From assembly GCA_026874595.1 (NCBI GenBank), contig CM049317.1, positions 19,737,882-19,801,881 of the forward strand: DNA of 64,000 bases. The letters are read 5' to 3'. This document shows positions 12,181 through 25,032 of this stretch, in pieces. A program made the position numbers and the translations under genes. The DNA comes from Sipunculus nudus. Its lineage: Eukaryota > Annelida > Sipuncula > Golfingiida > Sipunculidae. Each line of letters begins with the position of its first letter. Position 1 is the stretch's first letter. The notes under the pieces were generated by a model. It was not told the origin of the DNA. It made no database searches and was given only the letters and a program-made list of their open reading frames with translations.

Positions 12181-14065
12181 GAAGAATGCATCCAAAAACA
12201 TCTCAATCATACAAATACACATAAACGAAAACTCATCAGAAAAGTAGCACATAATCTACACAAACGTAATGACATGCTTGATGGCTCAAACGTTTATCAC
12301 ATTGCTGTTCCTGTACACCTTAACGGAAAATTGCTTACAAAAATTACAGTTATATTTATCAAAGGATACTAAAAATAAAATGTGTATCCTGTTTTGAGAT
12401 ATATAAAAAATAAAATGTTATTAGCCAAACATGAATAACTATTTATTTCAGAATGTTAATTAAAACAATTGTTTAACATATGTATTTAAGAGGTAACTGT
12501 GTCTTATAAGAACCAGGTACTATTCAAACAATATCAGCATTTTTTTATTGTTTTAATTAGATTCATTTATATAAATAAATGAGGGACTGAAATGTGTGCT
12601 AGGGTTGGGCTCGAGGTAAATCCCTTTCTGAAGTAGTACCCTTTTTAACGTTATGGATATGATCTTAAAGCAATTAAAATATTCAAATGACAATGCTTCT
12701 GTAATGTATATATTTAGCTCTAATATTTTAGATAATTTTATAAAATATCTTCGTAACATGTTATTAGTGCAAAAATCAAAGCATCATAAGTGACATACAT
12801 TTTTTTAAATAATTAAAGCTTTTCAATGTTAACATTTAATATCAAATATAATCAATAATTGTATAGGATATGTTAAATATCTTCGTGTCATGTTCTTGGG
12901 ACTATGATCAAAGCACCCAATTGACATTGGCCCATATGGCCTGTTAATAGGAGAGATATGTTATCCTCGATAAAGCATCATATGGCATTTTAATTAGCAT
13001 ATGTAAAATCAATTCTCATTTTGATATTATCGCATTCTGATTGTTATATTCCGATGTCTTGTATTGACTCAACTCACGTGTGCAGTTCCCACGTCAACTA
13101 AATGATTGGCTAAATCTAATTATTTTCTGCCATGAAAACAAATCATATTGGAATACATAAACCGCCCAGACATTTAGTAGATTATTAAGCCAGCTGTAAC
13201 GACAAAATAAATTTAGGCAAAGGCTACATTTTTCTTTATCGCTACATACAAAGCGAACAATTCTGTGTTCTAGTTATTGATCCCGCCATACCACTAAAGT
13301 TCACATGGCTATCGTCTTCGCCCTTGACCTCATTCTTGTTTACTTGCAACATTTTGCAAATTAACTGATGTATGCAATTTTCTTCTCAGTATTAGTAGTG
13401 TATCTTTTGTTAATCTCTTACAGTGTTCATTGTTATTATAGCTGTAAAATAATAAGTACAATAATATGCAATGAAAACAACGCACATAAAGTATTATATG
13501 GGTGGAATTGACGGCTATTACCTTTCGCTCCCCCCTCCCCAAACACACATTCAAACCAATAAGCCAAACCTATATTATAACTGTAATAAATCTATACTCT
13601 GAATGTAAGGTTGTTTATATTGAATAAACTGGGACTCACAAGTGGTTCCGGACTGTATTTTATAACCATAACAAATTACGGTTTCGTTAAACATATGATC
13701 TTTTACCTGGAGTAAAAAGCTACCCTTCGAATTCTTGCTTTTACTTTGCCTGTTCATATGATATTTATATATGCAAACAAGGTCAATGGTGAAGTAAGTA
13801 GGGTCCTGAAATTTTTGTATGGACAAAATTTAAAGAAAAACACCACTCATCATTATTCTTTATGATGGTAAAGGTAAAATGATCAATTTAATTCCTGATA
13901 AAGGCCTATACCACACACTCATACAGTTGTGGCCAACAAATTATGAAAAAAACTCATAGAAACAGAAGCTTAACAGATCACATTCATATGCATGGTGTGA
14001 TCACATACATGCTACATACATATTAGACACACCAATGAGTAGAGAACGGCGATGCATTACAGATA

Positions 14066-16146
14066 GGGGATTCTTAATATTCCTCATGAATAATTAATCA
14101 GCTAGCGAAAGCGAGGCTTACTGGGAATAACAGGGAGCACGTGCTCACTCACCATGGCTATGTACAGCAACACAGACCTGTCAGTTGTTCCATTTATCCA
14201 CTTTAAATTTGTGGATGCTTACAAACAAATTTTGTTAAAAGCATCTGGAAAGAAGTATAAATCCAAAGGAATCTGCTGCTATGAGCACAATGTGAACCCG
14301 ACTTGTAAGGGAGATACTTTCCAGTGACTCTTAACATAATAAAGTTAAAGACCCTTGGGCTCACATCTACTTGGCTCTACGGTCTATGCTTGCTATGAAT
14401 CAAACCATAGGATGCCATTAATTGCCCGAGGTCAATTAAAATATCAAGATATACAAGTGTCGGGCACAGGTGCTGACTGATACACATTCCAGACGGCACA
14501 GAATGAGGTGGTCTGTGCATGGTTCCTCTGATTGTGTACATTAATACTAAGTTTCTTGTTTCATGTACAGTAGGCACCGAGAGACACACACACCAAAACA
14601 CTTTCGGCAGTACGCTGCTTACACTGCCATTATGAAGTCATTAACTTAATAAAGACTAATAAAGCATAAATGAAACATGTCTGCCTCTGTGATTGTTAAA
14701 AGTGTTCTGAAATGAAATTATGAAATGTTTTCTATTCACAAGCCTATTAAAAATATAGATGTAGGTATGCTGTATCTGGCACCAATAGAAAATACACTGT
14801 ATTTTTAGTGGCATAACCAACACATAGCTGTCAAGTGAAACACTATGTCACAGGTCATTTAAAACAATATATCGCTCCTCATTAGATAGTGATATGGTGA
14901 GTTCCTGGGCATGGTAAGGATTATATTAGTGCATGGGCAGAAACAGAATTTTATAAATGACACCTTTTTCCCGCAAGACTTTACATAATTTGAGAAAAAA
15001 ATATAAAAAATATGTAAGGTATGAATTATGGAATAATATATTCATTTTAATTAATGCTCACCACTTCACCAGCTCCACACCTTTAAACTCAGGTTAGTTC
15101 CTTCAAAAATTCTTTATAAATCGAATATGAAAAGTAATGTGTCATATACTAAAACTTCATATTTGTTATGAATAAAGAGTTAAAATATACTGACGGCGTG
15201 TCCTACAGCTGTGTGATATAAACTGCATTGACTAACAATGGAAACGGTGACATAAGAATTGCATGAGTTAAATATTCTTTAAACTGCAGTGGGTCTAGGC
15301 TGGTCATGTGGGGATATATCGATAATTGTTACGCAATCATGTAATTTAAGGGCCTTAAAGCTATCCACAGATGCCATCTTAGAGAGCCTCAAGTAAAAAT
15401 GAGATAAAATGATGACATTAAGTTTTGGTAATATAAAATGTAAGCCCCTTCAACCAATTGAGACATACCAATGTATCTATTATCTATAAACCAGTAAGGG
15501 GATCAATGCTTGGCTGGTAAAAACTATATGCAGATCTTTGCTAAATGTCACCATCAAGTGAAATATGTTGGTAGTCTTCTATCATTATTTATTTATGTTA
15601 TTTATTTATTTTAATAAAGTACAATTAATTGCATGTGTATGGACAGATTTTGTGAAACAGCACAGTATTTTAAAATATCTTGACACGTACATAATAAAGG
15701 TAAGGCAAAACCAAATGAGGGCATGGACCATGTAAAAATGATATTTATAAATTGATACAGATCATTAAAAATCATTGTTCTAAAATGGTTGTTCATTTAC
15801 TAAATTCTATGAACAAATATAACAAACAGCAGACCAAACCAGGAACATATGAACACACAATCACAAAGAGTCCCTCGTCCAGATGTATGAATTAATTAAT
15901 AATTTCCACTGTTTCTTTTTACCTGGATCACTTATGAAAACTAATGAAAAATCAAATCTGATGTCCAATTAGTAAATGAGTAGCATGATGGAACAGAAAA
16001 GGCTGTGACACGACCTGCCTTGCTGAGCTAAACTGTATCAGCACATGTGTTACTGCTGTGACAAGTGAGCACGTGTCTTTGTTATTCCCCATTGGCCTCG
16101 CTTTGGCCTCTGGTATATGTGGCATGCATAGAATTTAAGAGTCCCC
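14066..16146. mobile_element. 2.08-kb DNA transposon with inverted termini and TA target duplication
   Basis: The left end begins GGGGATTCTTAA. The right end, reverse-complemented, begins GGGGACTCTTAA. Homology continues inward in inverted orientation for about 90 bp, for example AAAGCGAGGC, GGGAATAACA and CACGTGCTCACT on both sides. TA lies on each flank (14064-14065 and 16147-16148). Unit B shows the uninterrupted site: near 34835 gatgcattac runs on into gtatgctatgtacggtc, matching the two flanks here. Unit C also lacks the insertion near 51850. The interior has one good small ORF near the left end (separate entry) and no recognised transposase domain. A TA target duplication fits Tc1/mariner or ISL2EU-like superfamilies; I cannot place it. 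Confidence 0.85.
14154..14327 (+). CDS. Small ORF or first exon inside the DNA transposon, function unknown
   Basis: A 57-codon ORF starts in a strong Kozak-like context (caccATGG) 88 bp inside the left end. It encodes a lysine- and aromatic-rich peptide with DLSVVPFIHFKFVDAYKQI near the start and a GICCYEHNVNP segment. A good splice donor, GTAAGG, occurs at 14305, so this may be exon 1 of a spliced transposase whose other exons I cannot identify. The layout recalls the N-terminal part of SWIM/YqaJ-type transposon proteins, but only weakly. It may also be a non-functional remnant. Confidence 0.4.
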   Translation: MAMYSNTDLSVVPFIHFKFVDAYKQILLKASGKKYKSKGICCYEHNVNPTCKGDTFQ

Positions 16147-16714
16147 TATGGTATGTATGGTCTTTACAAGTGGAGCCCGCATTTTAATGAAACATTTTAC
16201 CGACAGGTCCTGATCGTTATCCGTTTTAACACCAGTCGTGACATCATAATATTCCAATATATAATTGTATTTGTTAAAAATGGAAAAAAATATATATTTT
16301 CTTCAAATAAAAAGAGGAGGAATGGAATAGAAACGCCTTTCTGATGATGGAACATTCCGTTACTTACGGTACACTCTTTTAAATGGAGGCGAAAAGCATC
16401 AGCCTTTATTCCAAGATAAAACGCTGCATTTCCAGCTTGAAGTCCTCGCTATTTCGATCTTTCTGAATAGAGATGGTTGCAATATTTAACATTTATGTTA
16501 GGCACCATAATAGCAGTAGTGTAAATTAAAGTGACCATAACTCTATCGCTTATAAAATATGACATTTTACATATGATCACTCAACCTATTTCAGACAAAA
16601 AAATATTAAAGAAACTCTTTTTTAATCTTAAATCTTTCAAGACAGTTGTTAAAGACAGGAATGTCCCATTTTGCTCCAAAATTCCATGCTATTTTTCTTA
16701 AGTTTCCTGTATTT

Positions 16715-16718
<4 letters not shown>

Positions 16719-16753
<35 letters not shown>

Positions 16754-16754
16754 T
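16719..16754. repeat. (TA)n microsatellite
   Basis: A short TA array in unit A that is absent at the matching place in unit B (about 35980-36000). Confidence 0.9.
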
Positions 16755-17568
16755 AGAAGAAAATTAACTTTACCATTTTTAACCCTTTGTTCACATTTGT
16801 CATCATTTTGTTTGATATGGGGTCACAACCCATCAGTATTCACACTCAGATGATTGCAAAAGAAAAACATTTAAAATGTATTTAAATGTTTCCGACTCAT
16901 TGCGTGCTTTAATAACTGACTTCGTATACTATAAAAGCTATCCGAGAAAAGGTCAGTTATTTTGGGCGAGATGAAGCTACTGTTGAAGTCGATTTCACTA
17001 ATAAATCCCAGGGAATGATGCCACGGACATGATCTAAGCTCCCCTCATTTCGGCCAGGCGTTAGGTCAGAGGTGTGCATCCACTGACAATACAGAAGATA
17101 AATACAACTTTAAAAAAAAGCTGTGAATGTGATCGGTTATTACATGCACCAATGAAACCTAAACTGTCAAACTGGTCCCCCTACATAAAATTAATTGATT
17201 GAAATATTCTCAGAAATGTTGACTGCTCTCGACTTTCTTGCTCTGTGATAAAGGCGATCCCATTTTCAAATTCGGAAGACACCAGGCATCCTTGTCCGCA
17301 GGCCGGGTTTAACATGTTAATTGTAGAAAAAAAATAAAACTAAGTCTTGGTGTGTGTGTATAGCATTACTGTAAAAAACTACTGGATAGAATCACTGTAG
17401 ACCGTCATATACAGTGCTAGCATTTTACAGTTCCACCGTACGTATTATGATATCAAGTTAATTATACATAAACTATTGATGATCCCCTGCACGGGAACGC
17501 ACTGTCACTGTAATGTAATGAACTTCAATTAATTTCATTCATTATATATGTATTGAACTTTAATTATA

Positions 17569-17700
17569 GCGGACCAAACTGTCTCGCTAGTGAAGCTTGC
17601 TTTACTAGCAAAGCGGTTGAAACGCCGGACATGTGCGCCACCGGCATGGGTTCGAATCCAAGATCGGCCCAGTATTTTCCCCTGCGCAATTTGTCTTCGT
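17569..17700 (+). mobile_element. tRNA-derived SINE-like unit 1
   Basis: It starts gcggaccaaactgtctcgc and carries a perfect RNA polymerase III B box, GGTTCGAATCC, at 17649-17659. It ends in an agtattttcccctg motif shared by all three units. An A-box-like TAGCAAAGCGG lies about 47 bp before the B box. It does not fold as a tRNA (no matching acceptor stem), so a tRNA-derived SINE or SINE-like repeat is preferred. Confidence 0.6.
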
Positions 17701-17718
17701 AAGAAAATGGAGACTTGT

Positions 17719-17850
17719 AACGGGGTGACATAAAAGCGGACCGAACTGTCTTCTTAGTGAAGCTTGCTCTTCTAGCGAAGCGGTGGGAACGCCGAACATG
17801 TGCGCCACCTTCATGGGTTCGAATCCGGGATCGGCCCGATATTTTCCCCT
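17719..17850 (+). mobile_element. tRNA-derived SINE-like unit 2
   Basis: It begins acggggtgacataaaagcgg, with an A-box-like TAGCGAAGCGG at about 17773 and B box GGTTCGAATCC at 17816-17826, then the shared gatcggcc...tattttcccctg end. It stands in direct orientation with units 1 and 3. Confidence 0.62.
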
Positions 17851-17989
17851 GATAAATTTAATTCAAAACAAAATGGGGGTCGTATAAAGTGACTGTAAAC
17901 TTAGTAGCCTAGGGAATAAGCTCACCGAAGGTGTGACCTCTGGGATAGTCATGTTCTGATAGCAGAACGCTCTTAACAGGGGTCCGTGT

Positions 17990-18140
17990 TACGGGGTGAC
18001 ATAAAAGTGGACCGAACTGTCTCGCCAGTGAAGCTTGCTTTGCCAGCAATGGGGTTGGTACGCCGGACATGTGCGCCACCGATATAGGTTCGAATCCGAG
18101 ATCGGCCAAATATTTTCCTGGAAAACATTTGTTTTCGTAA
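17990..18140 (+). mobile_element. tRNA-derived SINE-like unit 3
   Basis: It begins acggggtgacataaaagtgg like unit 2, with B box GGTTCGAATCC at 18087-18097 and the shared 3' motif. The A box is more degraded than in unit 2. About 140 bp of unrelated sequence separates it from unit 2. Confidence 0.58.
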
Positions 18141-18159
18141 CACTTTGTTTGAATTATTA

Positions 18160-18748
18160 TTTAATTATTTATCTACATTGAACGGTTGTACATGATATCA
18201 ACGACAGATTTTGGTATTAATGCATTTTACCAAAAACAAAGATATATAGGTATGTTAATATGCATGCGTACCAGCGTTATCCTGTTTTACTTCTTATTAC
18301 AAATCCTTTATATTGGTTATTATCTCTGATGAAAAAGAACTTGAAAAAAAAATGTCGTGTGGCAAGGACATTATATACCTTATGGGTTTCAACCCCTTTT
18401 TAACATTCAGGGATCACTTGCATTCATGGTTGGTCGGAATAAGTGAAATCGTATATACAATATCAAGAAAAGTTTAAGAGATAAGTTGAAAAAGGAACCC
18501 ATTAACAAAGTAAAGGTCTATTTCATTTACATATAATAGTTTGAATCTTAAGTCATGTAAAAGAGATAATTTCCAATCTTGGGAAGTTTTCAATGATCAT
18601 CATTTTATTTAGATGTTGCAGAAAAAGCACTCCGACAAACTGTTAAGTTTATGACTGCATTAATTTGATGAGAACATGCACCAAGAGATATGTTTCATCT
18701 GAAAAAAAAACTGATTCTTTGCCACGGCTCTGCGAAACCATTTACACA

Positions 18749-18812
<64 letters not shown>

Positions 18813-19060
18813 GTCCAATATATCCCTATTAATGTAGTGAAAATGGAAATGCTATACCTGGATAAAACCTCATTAGCAGACGTGTGAGAATAGAGACCCT
18901 TTTTAATAATGCATGTCAAACAATAATCATAATGAACTTCTTAGCTGGTGTCAAATAAAATTCAAACTTCATCGTAATAACAAAAGTAAAGGAATTAAAC
19001 GTTTAGAAAAATGATAAATTACAAAGCACATATTGAGAATTTTGTAAATTGTTTAAAATA
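18160..19060. repeat. Duplicated block Y, copy 1
   Basis: It aligns with 63183-64000 in the same orientation. Shared landmarks are aaagatatataggtat, aaccccttttaacattcaggg and gataaaacctca. It contains a large TA array that copy 2 lacks. No coding function is evident. Confidence 0.85.
18750..18810. repeat. (TA)n microsatellite in block Y copy 1
   Basis: A pure 61-bp TA run. The paralogous site at about 63738-63750 has only a few irregular TA steps. Confidence 0.95.
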
Positions 19061-19991
19061 TAATCTGTAATAAGGTTAAGTAAAAAAACCTGTATGGATA
19101 CCTTCTCTAATACTGTATCTACATTTTAAGGTATTAACATATTTACCTTCAACAAGACACTATATGTTGTCGTGATATATAACCACATAATCACATTATT
19201 AATAATTGGTAGCTATAGCAAAAGGCTTTGAAAACCAAAGAAAATGAGTGCATGATACAATCCCTGTCTTTTTTTCCTGCATAAATTATATAGTAAGCTT
19301 TCATTTCAAAATGAGTAGAGGAATCTCCATCTATTTTACTCGGATTTCTTGACCCAAACAACCATATCTCTGAAATAAAGTAAATAGTACATTTAATTGT
19401 TAAATTAAGACAAATGTTCAATGAAATGCCATCTTCCCTAGGAGTACGCGGAGGTTTGTACAGTTTGGTACTGAAAAGTTCAGATTAGTATAAATGTGTC
19501 TTCGTATGAAGGTCCTTTTATATAAATACCACAATTTTAAATTGTATGTTAGTTGCATTTTGCAAACAGTGGAACTGTACATGCGTACTGTGCCGACAGC
19601 CTGATTCTGATTTTGTTTTGCAGACAAGAGGCCTGAGATGTTGGTAATCAATGTGAAAGTGAATAACACACATCTAGGCTTGAAAGTATTTTGCCCTGTG
19701 CTGAGACGCATTTGATCTTTCGAGTTATTCTCATTATTAAGTTTTTGCTAAAATTTGAACATGTTAAGTTATGTTTAGTAAAGGAGCCTAACAAGTGCTT
19801 CATACAAGTTGGTATATCAGCAATAGCACAAGATTTTAAAACCAATAGTGTGACACATGGCACAAATGTATCCATCAACATTTTACAAAACAAGTGGGAT
19901 GGGATTCATTTAGCACGATCTGTTTAATGTTTTGCTGATCAGTAAAGATGTGAAATATATGTTACATATGTGATTCATTAAACAATATATA

Positions 19992-19997
<6 letters not shown>

Positions 19998-20039
<42 letters not shown>
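19998..20039. repeat. (TA)n microsatellite
   Basis: A TA run of about 42 bp preceded by a shorter interrupted TA stretch from 19985. Confidence 0.95.
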
Positions 20040-20044
<5 letters not shown>

Positions 20045-23000
20045 CTTAAGCCATACTTTTTATTATTCCGGTATTTATCGTCTGCTACATCCTTATACTG
20101 GAAAACCTTTAATAATAAATATCCGAAGAATTGAATTCTTAGGTTTCGAACGTAAGCCTGTTTTATACTATCCATGAATTTTTTGAACATGGGTATGATG
20201 TTACCTGAAAAAAGGAACATAAGAATTTAATTTTGTTTTCTCTTGCTTTTCTTACATTCCATATCATTTATGTAGATATTAAATTGTTAACATCACGCAG
20301 TGTTTTAAAATTAAATTATAATATTATATTTTGATATTATTTTCTTTCATATGTTTATTCCAGTTCAGTTTTAAACTGCTACATTAATATCCTTTTCTTG
20401 TACTGAAGAATATATATTTTTTTTTAATTTTTTACTAAACACTTTAGTGTTAATAAATAACAGAATATAATGGGAAAACTGGTTTGAACACTTTAAAGAT
20501 GTAATGATCAGTTGTGTAAGATATTGGAACATGATCTTTTTTTTTTAATGTGGACTAAATACTGTATTCGGATAATGAATTAAACTGACATTAATCGGAA
20601 ACGTTTTTTCCTGTGGTAGCACCATAGAAGCGGTGTTCAGCACATAGGTAATACAGATAACTAATGAAATTTACCGTAGACGGCATACATAAAGCATTGT
20701 TGGTAAACCAAAGCAGATGTTAACCTTATCATGCATGTGCTCCTTGGGCAATTCTAAAGACTTTGACAAAATGCCTCGGTCGTAAAGAGCTCCGAGATTA
20801 TGATGACTTACTCCGAGTGAAATATTGTCATCAGCTCATTGATTCCTTGCTGTTTTCTATTCCCTAAAAATATAAACATATAGTTTATATGACTTGGAAA
20901 TTCATGGTATAAAGATCATCCATGCATTGATTATTATAAACGTACTTTCTGGATTTCCTTGTTTCCTGTATTCTTTAAGTCAAATACTGATCAAACTTTC
21001 ATAAATATAATGGTACCATAAGTATCAGTTATGTTACATGCATCATTCCTTTCAATGAATCTTTGCCTTTACTAATGAACATAAGAAAATATGTCGATTA
21101 TTACATTGAATTTATATGGTTTAGTTGCTTCTATAATGTACATTTTTATCAATATAGAACCTTCTTGTATTTCAAAATATTAGCATATTTTAGTTGAAAT
21201 AATTTGTCACCGTTTGCACATGATTCAAAATTGTCGGAGCTAAGTTATAAAAATTGCGGACAATATAAGAAACATTGATATAATAAACAATTTACCTGGA
21301 GGCGACTTCGCACCCTAGGTCATTCATTCGTGAATGCTTGCCTTTTACGCACTTTGGTGGGAAATTGCGCCCAAATTTTCAACAATATTGATTATTTAAG
21401 AACGCAATATTTTATTTAAAATATACACAACACTTGGAAAACGTGACTGCAAAGATAACTTTCATAAAATATTTTGTAGAGCGATGGATTTGCTCATGCT
21501 TTTGTTCGATAAAACCGGTGTAGGAGAACAATTCAGTTGACCAATCGCGTCAGGTTCGACATCTCAGCGGTTTGGTTATTTTGACTATACGTTTGATTCT
21601 AGCACTGTACGAATGAATGAGAAGAGTTAAATATGTATAAATATGGTTTTTAACTGAGGGTTTATATTAAACAATTAATGAAAAAATGCGATTTTGTTAC
21701 ACGTGTTGCTTTCACAGATGGAAAAGCTATACATGGGGCACTTGTGGTTGAAAGTTCAGGGGCTTGAGGGAAATATTAAAGGAAGTTTTGGTAAATATAT
21801 ATTGTTCAGGTAGATTTTTTAATATTTAAAGTTGGTAATGTAAAATATTGAACAAAATGACATTAAAAATAACAAAAATAAACTAGTGTCAATTTCCTTA
21901 TTTATAGGAAAAAAATATTGATGAGCAAGTCAATCACATTAAGCGTGAGAACATCACAGCATGGTTATTTATAAAATACATGTTAAATAAAATGTAATAT
22001 ACACTGGAAATTATTGAAGAAAACATTTATAAAAACGGTATTAAAAAGTGTTTAATATTCATGTTTGTGATAAATAATTATGATACATGCATAATTACAA
22101 AAAACTTACATGTGTTTATTATATTGTGATAAAATAAATAGAATTAAGTGCCTAATTTTCTTTTTAAATATTTCTTACACCATTTCAGTAAATATATTTA
22201 CAGTGAATGTTATAACATGTTAAGTGCTAAATATATATTAATTTTGAATAGTACCACCTAAATTTGCGCTTCGTTACTCCATTTATTTAAAGTTGCAGAA
22301 CTTTTTACAACAGACTTATCATTATTTTACTGTGGTCGCGTGTATGCAGGGACACAGCTGCATTGACTGTGAGACATGCTGACTCGAGGACTGAGAGCAA
22401 GCACTGAGTTACATATTGTTTAAACTGGCCAGCTTTGATGTGTAACTGTTACACATTTAACTGGCCATTTTTTTTAATAGCTCATAAATAGGATCACATC
22501 AGCTGAGTTTTATGTTACTGCAAGTCTCACGTTTCAACTATAGATAAAATAGCCTTGGCTCATCCACTTTCTCCAAGTCTTGTGATTTTATTATGAGGAG
22601 AAGGAAGAGGATACACTGTGACTTAGGAAGGTACCTGGAGAAACTTTAACATAAACCATAGACACAACGTTTGAATCTTACTATATTAAACTATGGTTAT
22701 GATGACAGGTCCACCAAGCATACGGTTGAAAGTTAACACACGTGTCGGGAATGTCCAGCCTAGTGTTCTATCTCCACGTGCTTACATAGCCTTGTTTTAA
22801 GTTCACCAATCATGTTTGCTCCTTGCAGGGGATGCTCTTGCTCTGTTTCTATGTATGATGATTTTTAGATTAGGTCAACACATTGGAGTTTTCTTCGACT
22901 TTTTTTTTTCTGGCGAGCACAGTCAAGTGTTAGGTTATAAACATGTTCATGATGTCTAGGTGCATGGGTGTCTATAATTTACCGATATTGAAGACATTGA

Positions 23001-23236
23001 CAAATTCATGTGTGGTAAATATGTGAGCATTACATGAAGTGCTACTAAAATTTGTAACTTGAATTATACAATTAAATGAAGCCATTTACACATACCAAGA
23101 ACACATGCAAAACCAAGGTTAACCCGTTGTTATAGAACCACTAATGTTACCAAGGGGCTAAAGTTTAGATGTTTACAGCTAAACATCAGTTACTTTTACA
23201 TATATTCTCTCATACAGATATGCAGTCTTGAAACAA

Positions 23237-23560
23237 TCAGCACATCTGAAAGGTAGCACTATAGGAAGGTCGTCTGTATGGTTGTGTTGCCGTTTGGTTA
23301 TCAATTCTCAGAGCACAAAATCTATTCGTCACTCTTAGAAACACTGAAAGGTGCTTGCATAGACCACTCTTAGAATTGCTGAAAGGTGCTTGGGGAATCT
23401 TCTTTACAATCCCAAATTCGGTAACAGTGGCCTTAAATTCCATTTTTTTTTTATTCTTAGAGGCCAAGGCGGCTGACTCATAAGTTGATTCTTTCATGCA
23501 AGCATAACGTGTGAAATTTGCATCATCACCTCGTACAACTGCTAACTTCAAAAGGTACAA
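23237..23560 (-). pseudogene. Coding-like minus-strand frame, possible SWIM-type zinc-finger remnant
   Basis: A 107-codon frame with a fairly ordinary amino acid composition. Its middle reads KKKMEFKATVTEFGIVKKI, followed by SNSKSGLCKHLSVFL. A strand pair followed by G-x-CKHL is like the end of a SWIM zinc finger (C-x-C-x(n)-C-x-H), but the first two cysteines are absent. Proteins with SWIM domains occur in some DNA transposons, so this may be a transposon remnant. An adjoining open frame at 23548-23781 has no recognised domain. Confidence 0.25.
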
Positions 23561-24187
23561 ACATGTAAATTACGCCATGTAAACATGCATTCTAAATGCA
23601 TCCCATCATTAGAGTGCAAAGGTATGCATGCAACAGAATGATTTAGGTCCCATCCTATGTGCTTATCTGCTTTCTTTATAGAAATATAGCTTCCTAGTTT
23701 CCATCGCCACATGGGAAAAAGCAAATGTAAGATCAAAATGGTGTCTTCTACTTCTATGGGTATCCTGCTATTTGTGAACATATCATGTTCCTAATTTCAA
23801 GCTAGCCAGGAAAGTTATGTTTAACGCAGGCACCTTCTCTGCCAACCATTGATACATTGTTAGTATCAAAAAGAGGAGACATAGAAGGAAGAAACTAGAA
23901 ATGCATTAAGGGAAAGCTACAATTTAAGCATCAACATATATGACTAAACATACATACATAACCCACCAACTGACATTTTATTACTATCACGATGCTAACC
24001 TTGCCGTATTCAAGAAATATAATTAACTTATCGAACTGCAAGTAAAATGACAAGTTTTGTACAATTCCATTACAAATAAGTGTGGAGAGCTATATTATGA
24101 ATAATATAAATACAGTACTTCCGCCAACCTAGTGGCCATTTTTTTAATTTGACTTAGATAGAGAAAATTCCATACAGATCTATATTT

Positions 24188-24189
<2 letters not shown>

Positions 24190-24245
<56 letters not shown>
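24190..24245. repeat. (TA)n microsatellite
   Basis: A pure TA run of about 56 bp. Confidence 0.95.
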
Positions 24246-24248
<3 letters not shown>

Positions 24249-24940
24249 ATTCTTCCCTTATTAGCTGGAATATTATGGAAGTGTGGAATTTGATAGACCA
24301 GTCTGCTGACCAATTACATATAAAATATAATAATTGCATGATTTCCCAAGACGTTCTTCACATTATGTCTTCAGGCAAATAGAGTCTATGTAGTTATTCG
24401 CCCGACCAAAAAAAAGCATCTTTTTTCCACTTTGTTCAGGATTTGCTTGCTGTTCATGTAGATGAAACACATTGTTCAAATATGTTAACTTACGAAATTT
24501 GCATGGCAGCCGTGAAATTCAAGATGGGTCTAACGTTTTAGGTCACTGTTGCCTTATTTGGTATTGTTAAGTGTATTTTCCAAGCAACTTTCTTAATAGC
24601 TACAAAGAAATCGCACATTCATACAGATGTCTTTAGCGAACACGAAATATGACTAAGTTGGTTTACATAGCTTCCAAATATGCATTGAAGATTCTAGCCA
24701 GTGGTTCAACACATTCGTAGCGGAGCTAACATATTCCTCCAGTGCCAGGGCCTGCAACAGTCCCAGGAAAGTCATTTGAGTCAGCTCTAGGTGTGAATTT
24801 TCTGATAACGAGGGTGTGAAGTACGCCTTGTCCAGGGGCCAAATAGGCCCTGTAATGTACGGAAGAAAACGTAACCAAGTTATTAAGCTTATTATAGCTA
24901 GAACGCCTTCAAAGGAAACATGCACACGCAAACATGCACT

Positions 24941-24942
<2 letters not shown>

Positions 24943-25028
<86 letters not shown>
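24943..25028. repeat. Compound (TA)n(GA)n microsatellite
   Basis: TA runs to about 24994, then GA continues to 25028. The matching place in unit A (about 8744-8767) has a short atagagagaggggg tract, so this array grew after duplication or shrank in A. Confidence 0.95.

Positions 25029-25032
<4 letters not shown>

Larger units (their letters stand above)
8446..17550. repeat. Segmental duplication unit A
   Basis: This is the first of three same-orientation copies. Anchors include 8460 matching 24668 (unit B); 9600 matching 26485 (B) and 44910 (C); the NTF2-like gene exons; 12780-13330 matching 33560-34110 (B) and 50240-50770 (C); and 16160-17550 matching 34855-36650 (B). It differs from the others by a DNA transposon at 14066-16146 and by a deletion that removed the last gene exon. 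Apart from the gene remnant and the transposon, the unit appears non-coding. Confidence 0.85.
19061..24654. other. Unassigned AT-rich region
   Basis: No confident gene. It includes TA arrays at 19998-20039 and 24190-24245, an inverted repeat of about 12 bp (TCATTCATTCGT near 21322 and ACGAATGAATGA near 21610), and coding-like minus-strand frames at 23237-23781. Confidence 0.4.

Noticed and set aside
16336-16370. CTGATGA followed by an inverted repeat, also at 35031, as possible hammerhead cores
   Set aside because: Neither is followed by GAAA at the right place, and no stem I or stem III can form.
17569-18140. Genuine tRNA genes
   Set aside because: The B box is perfect, but no acceptor stem or cloverleaf can be drawn; a tRNA-derived SINE fits better.
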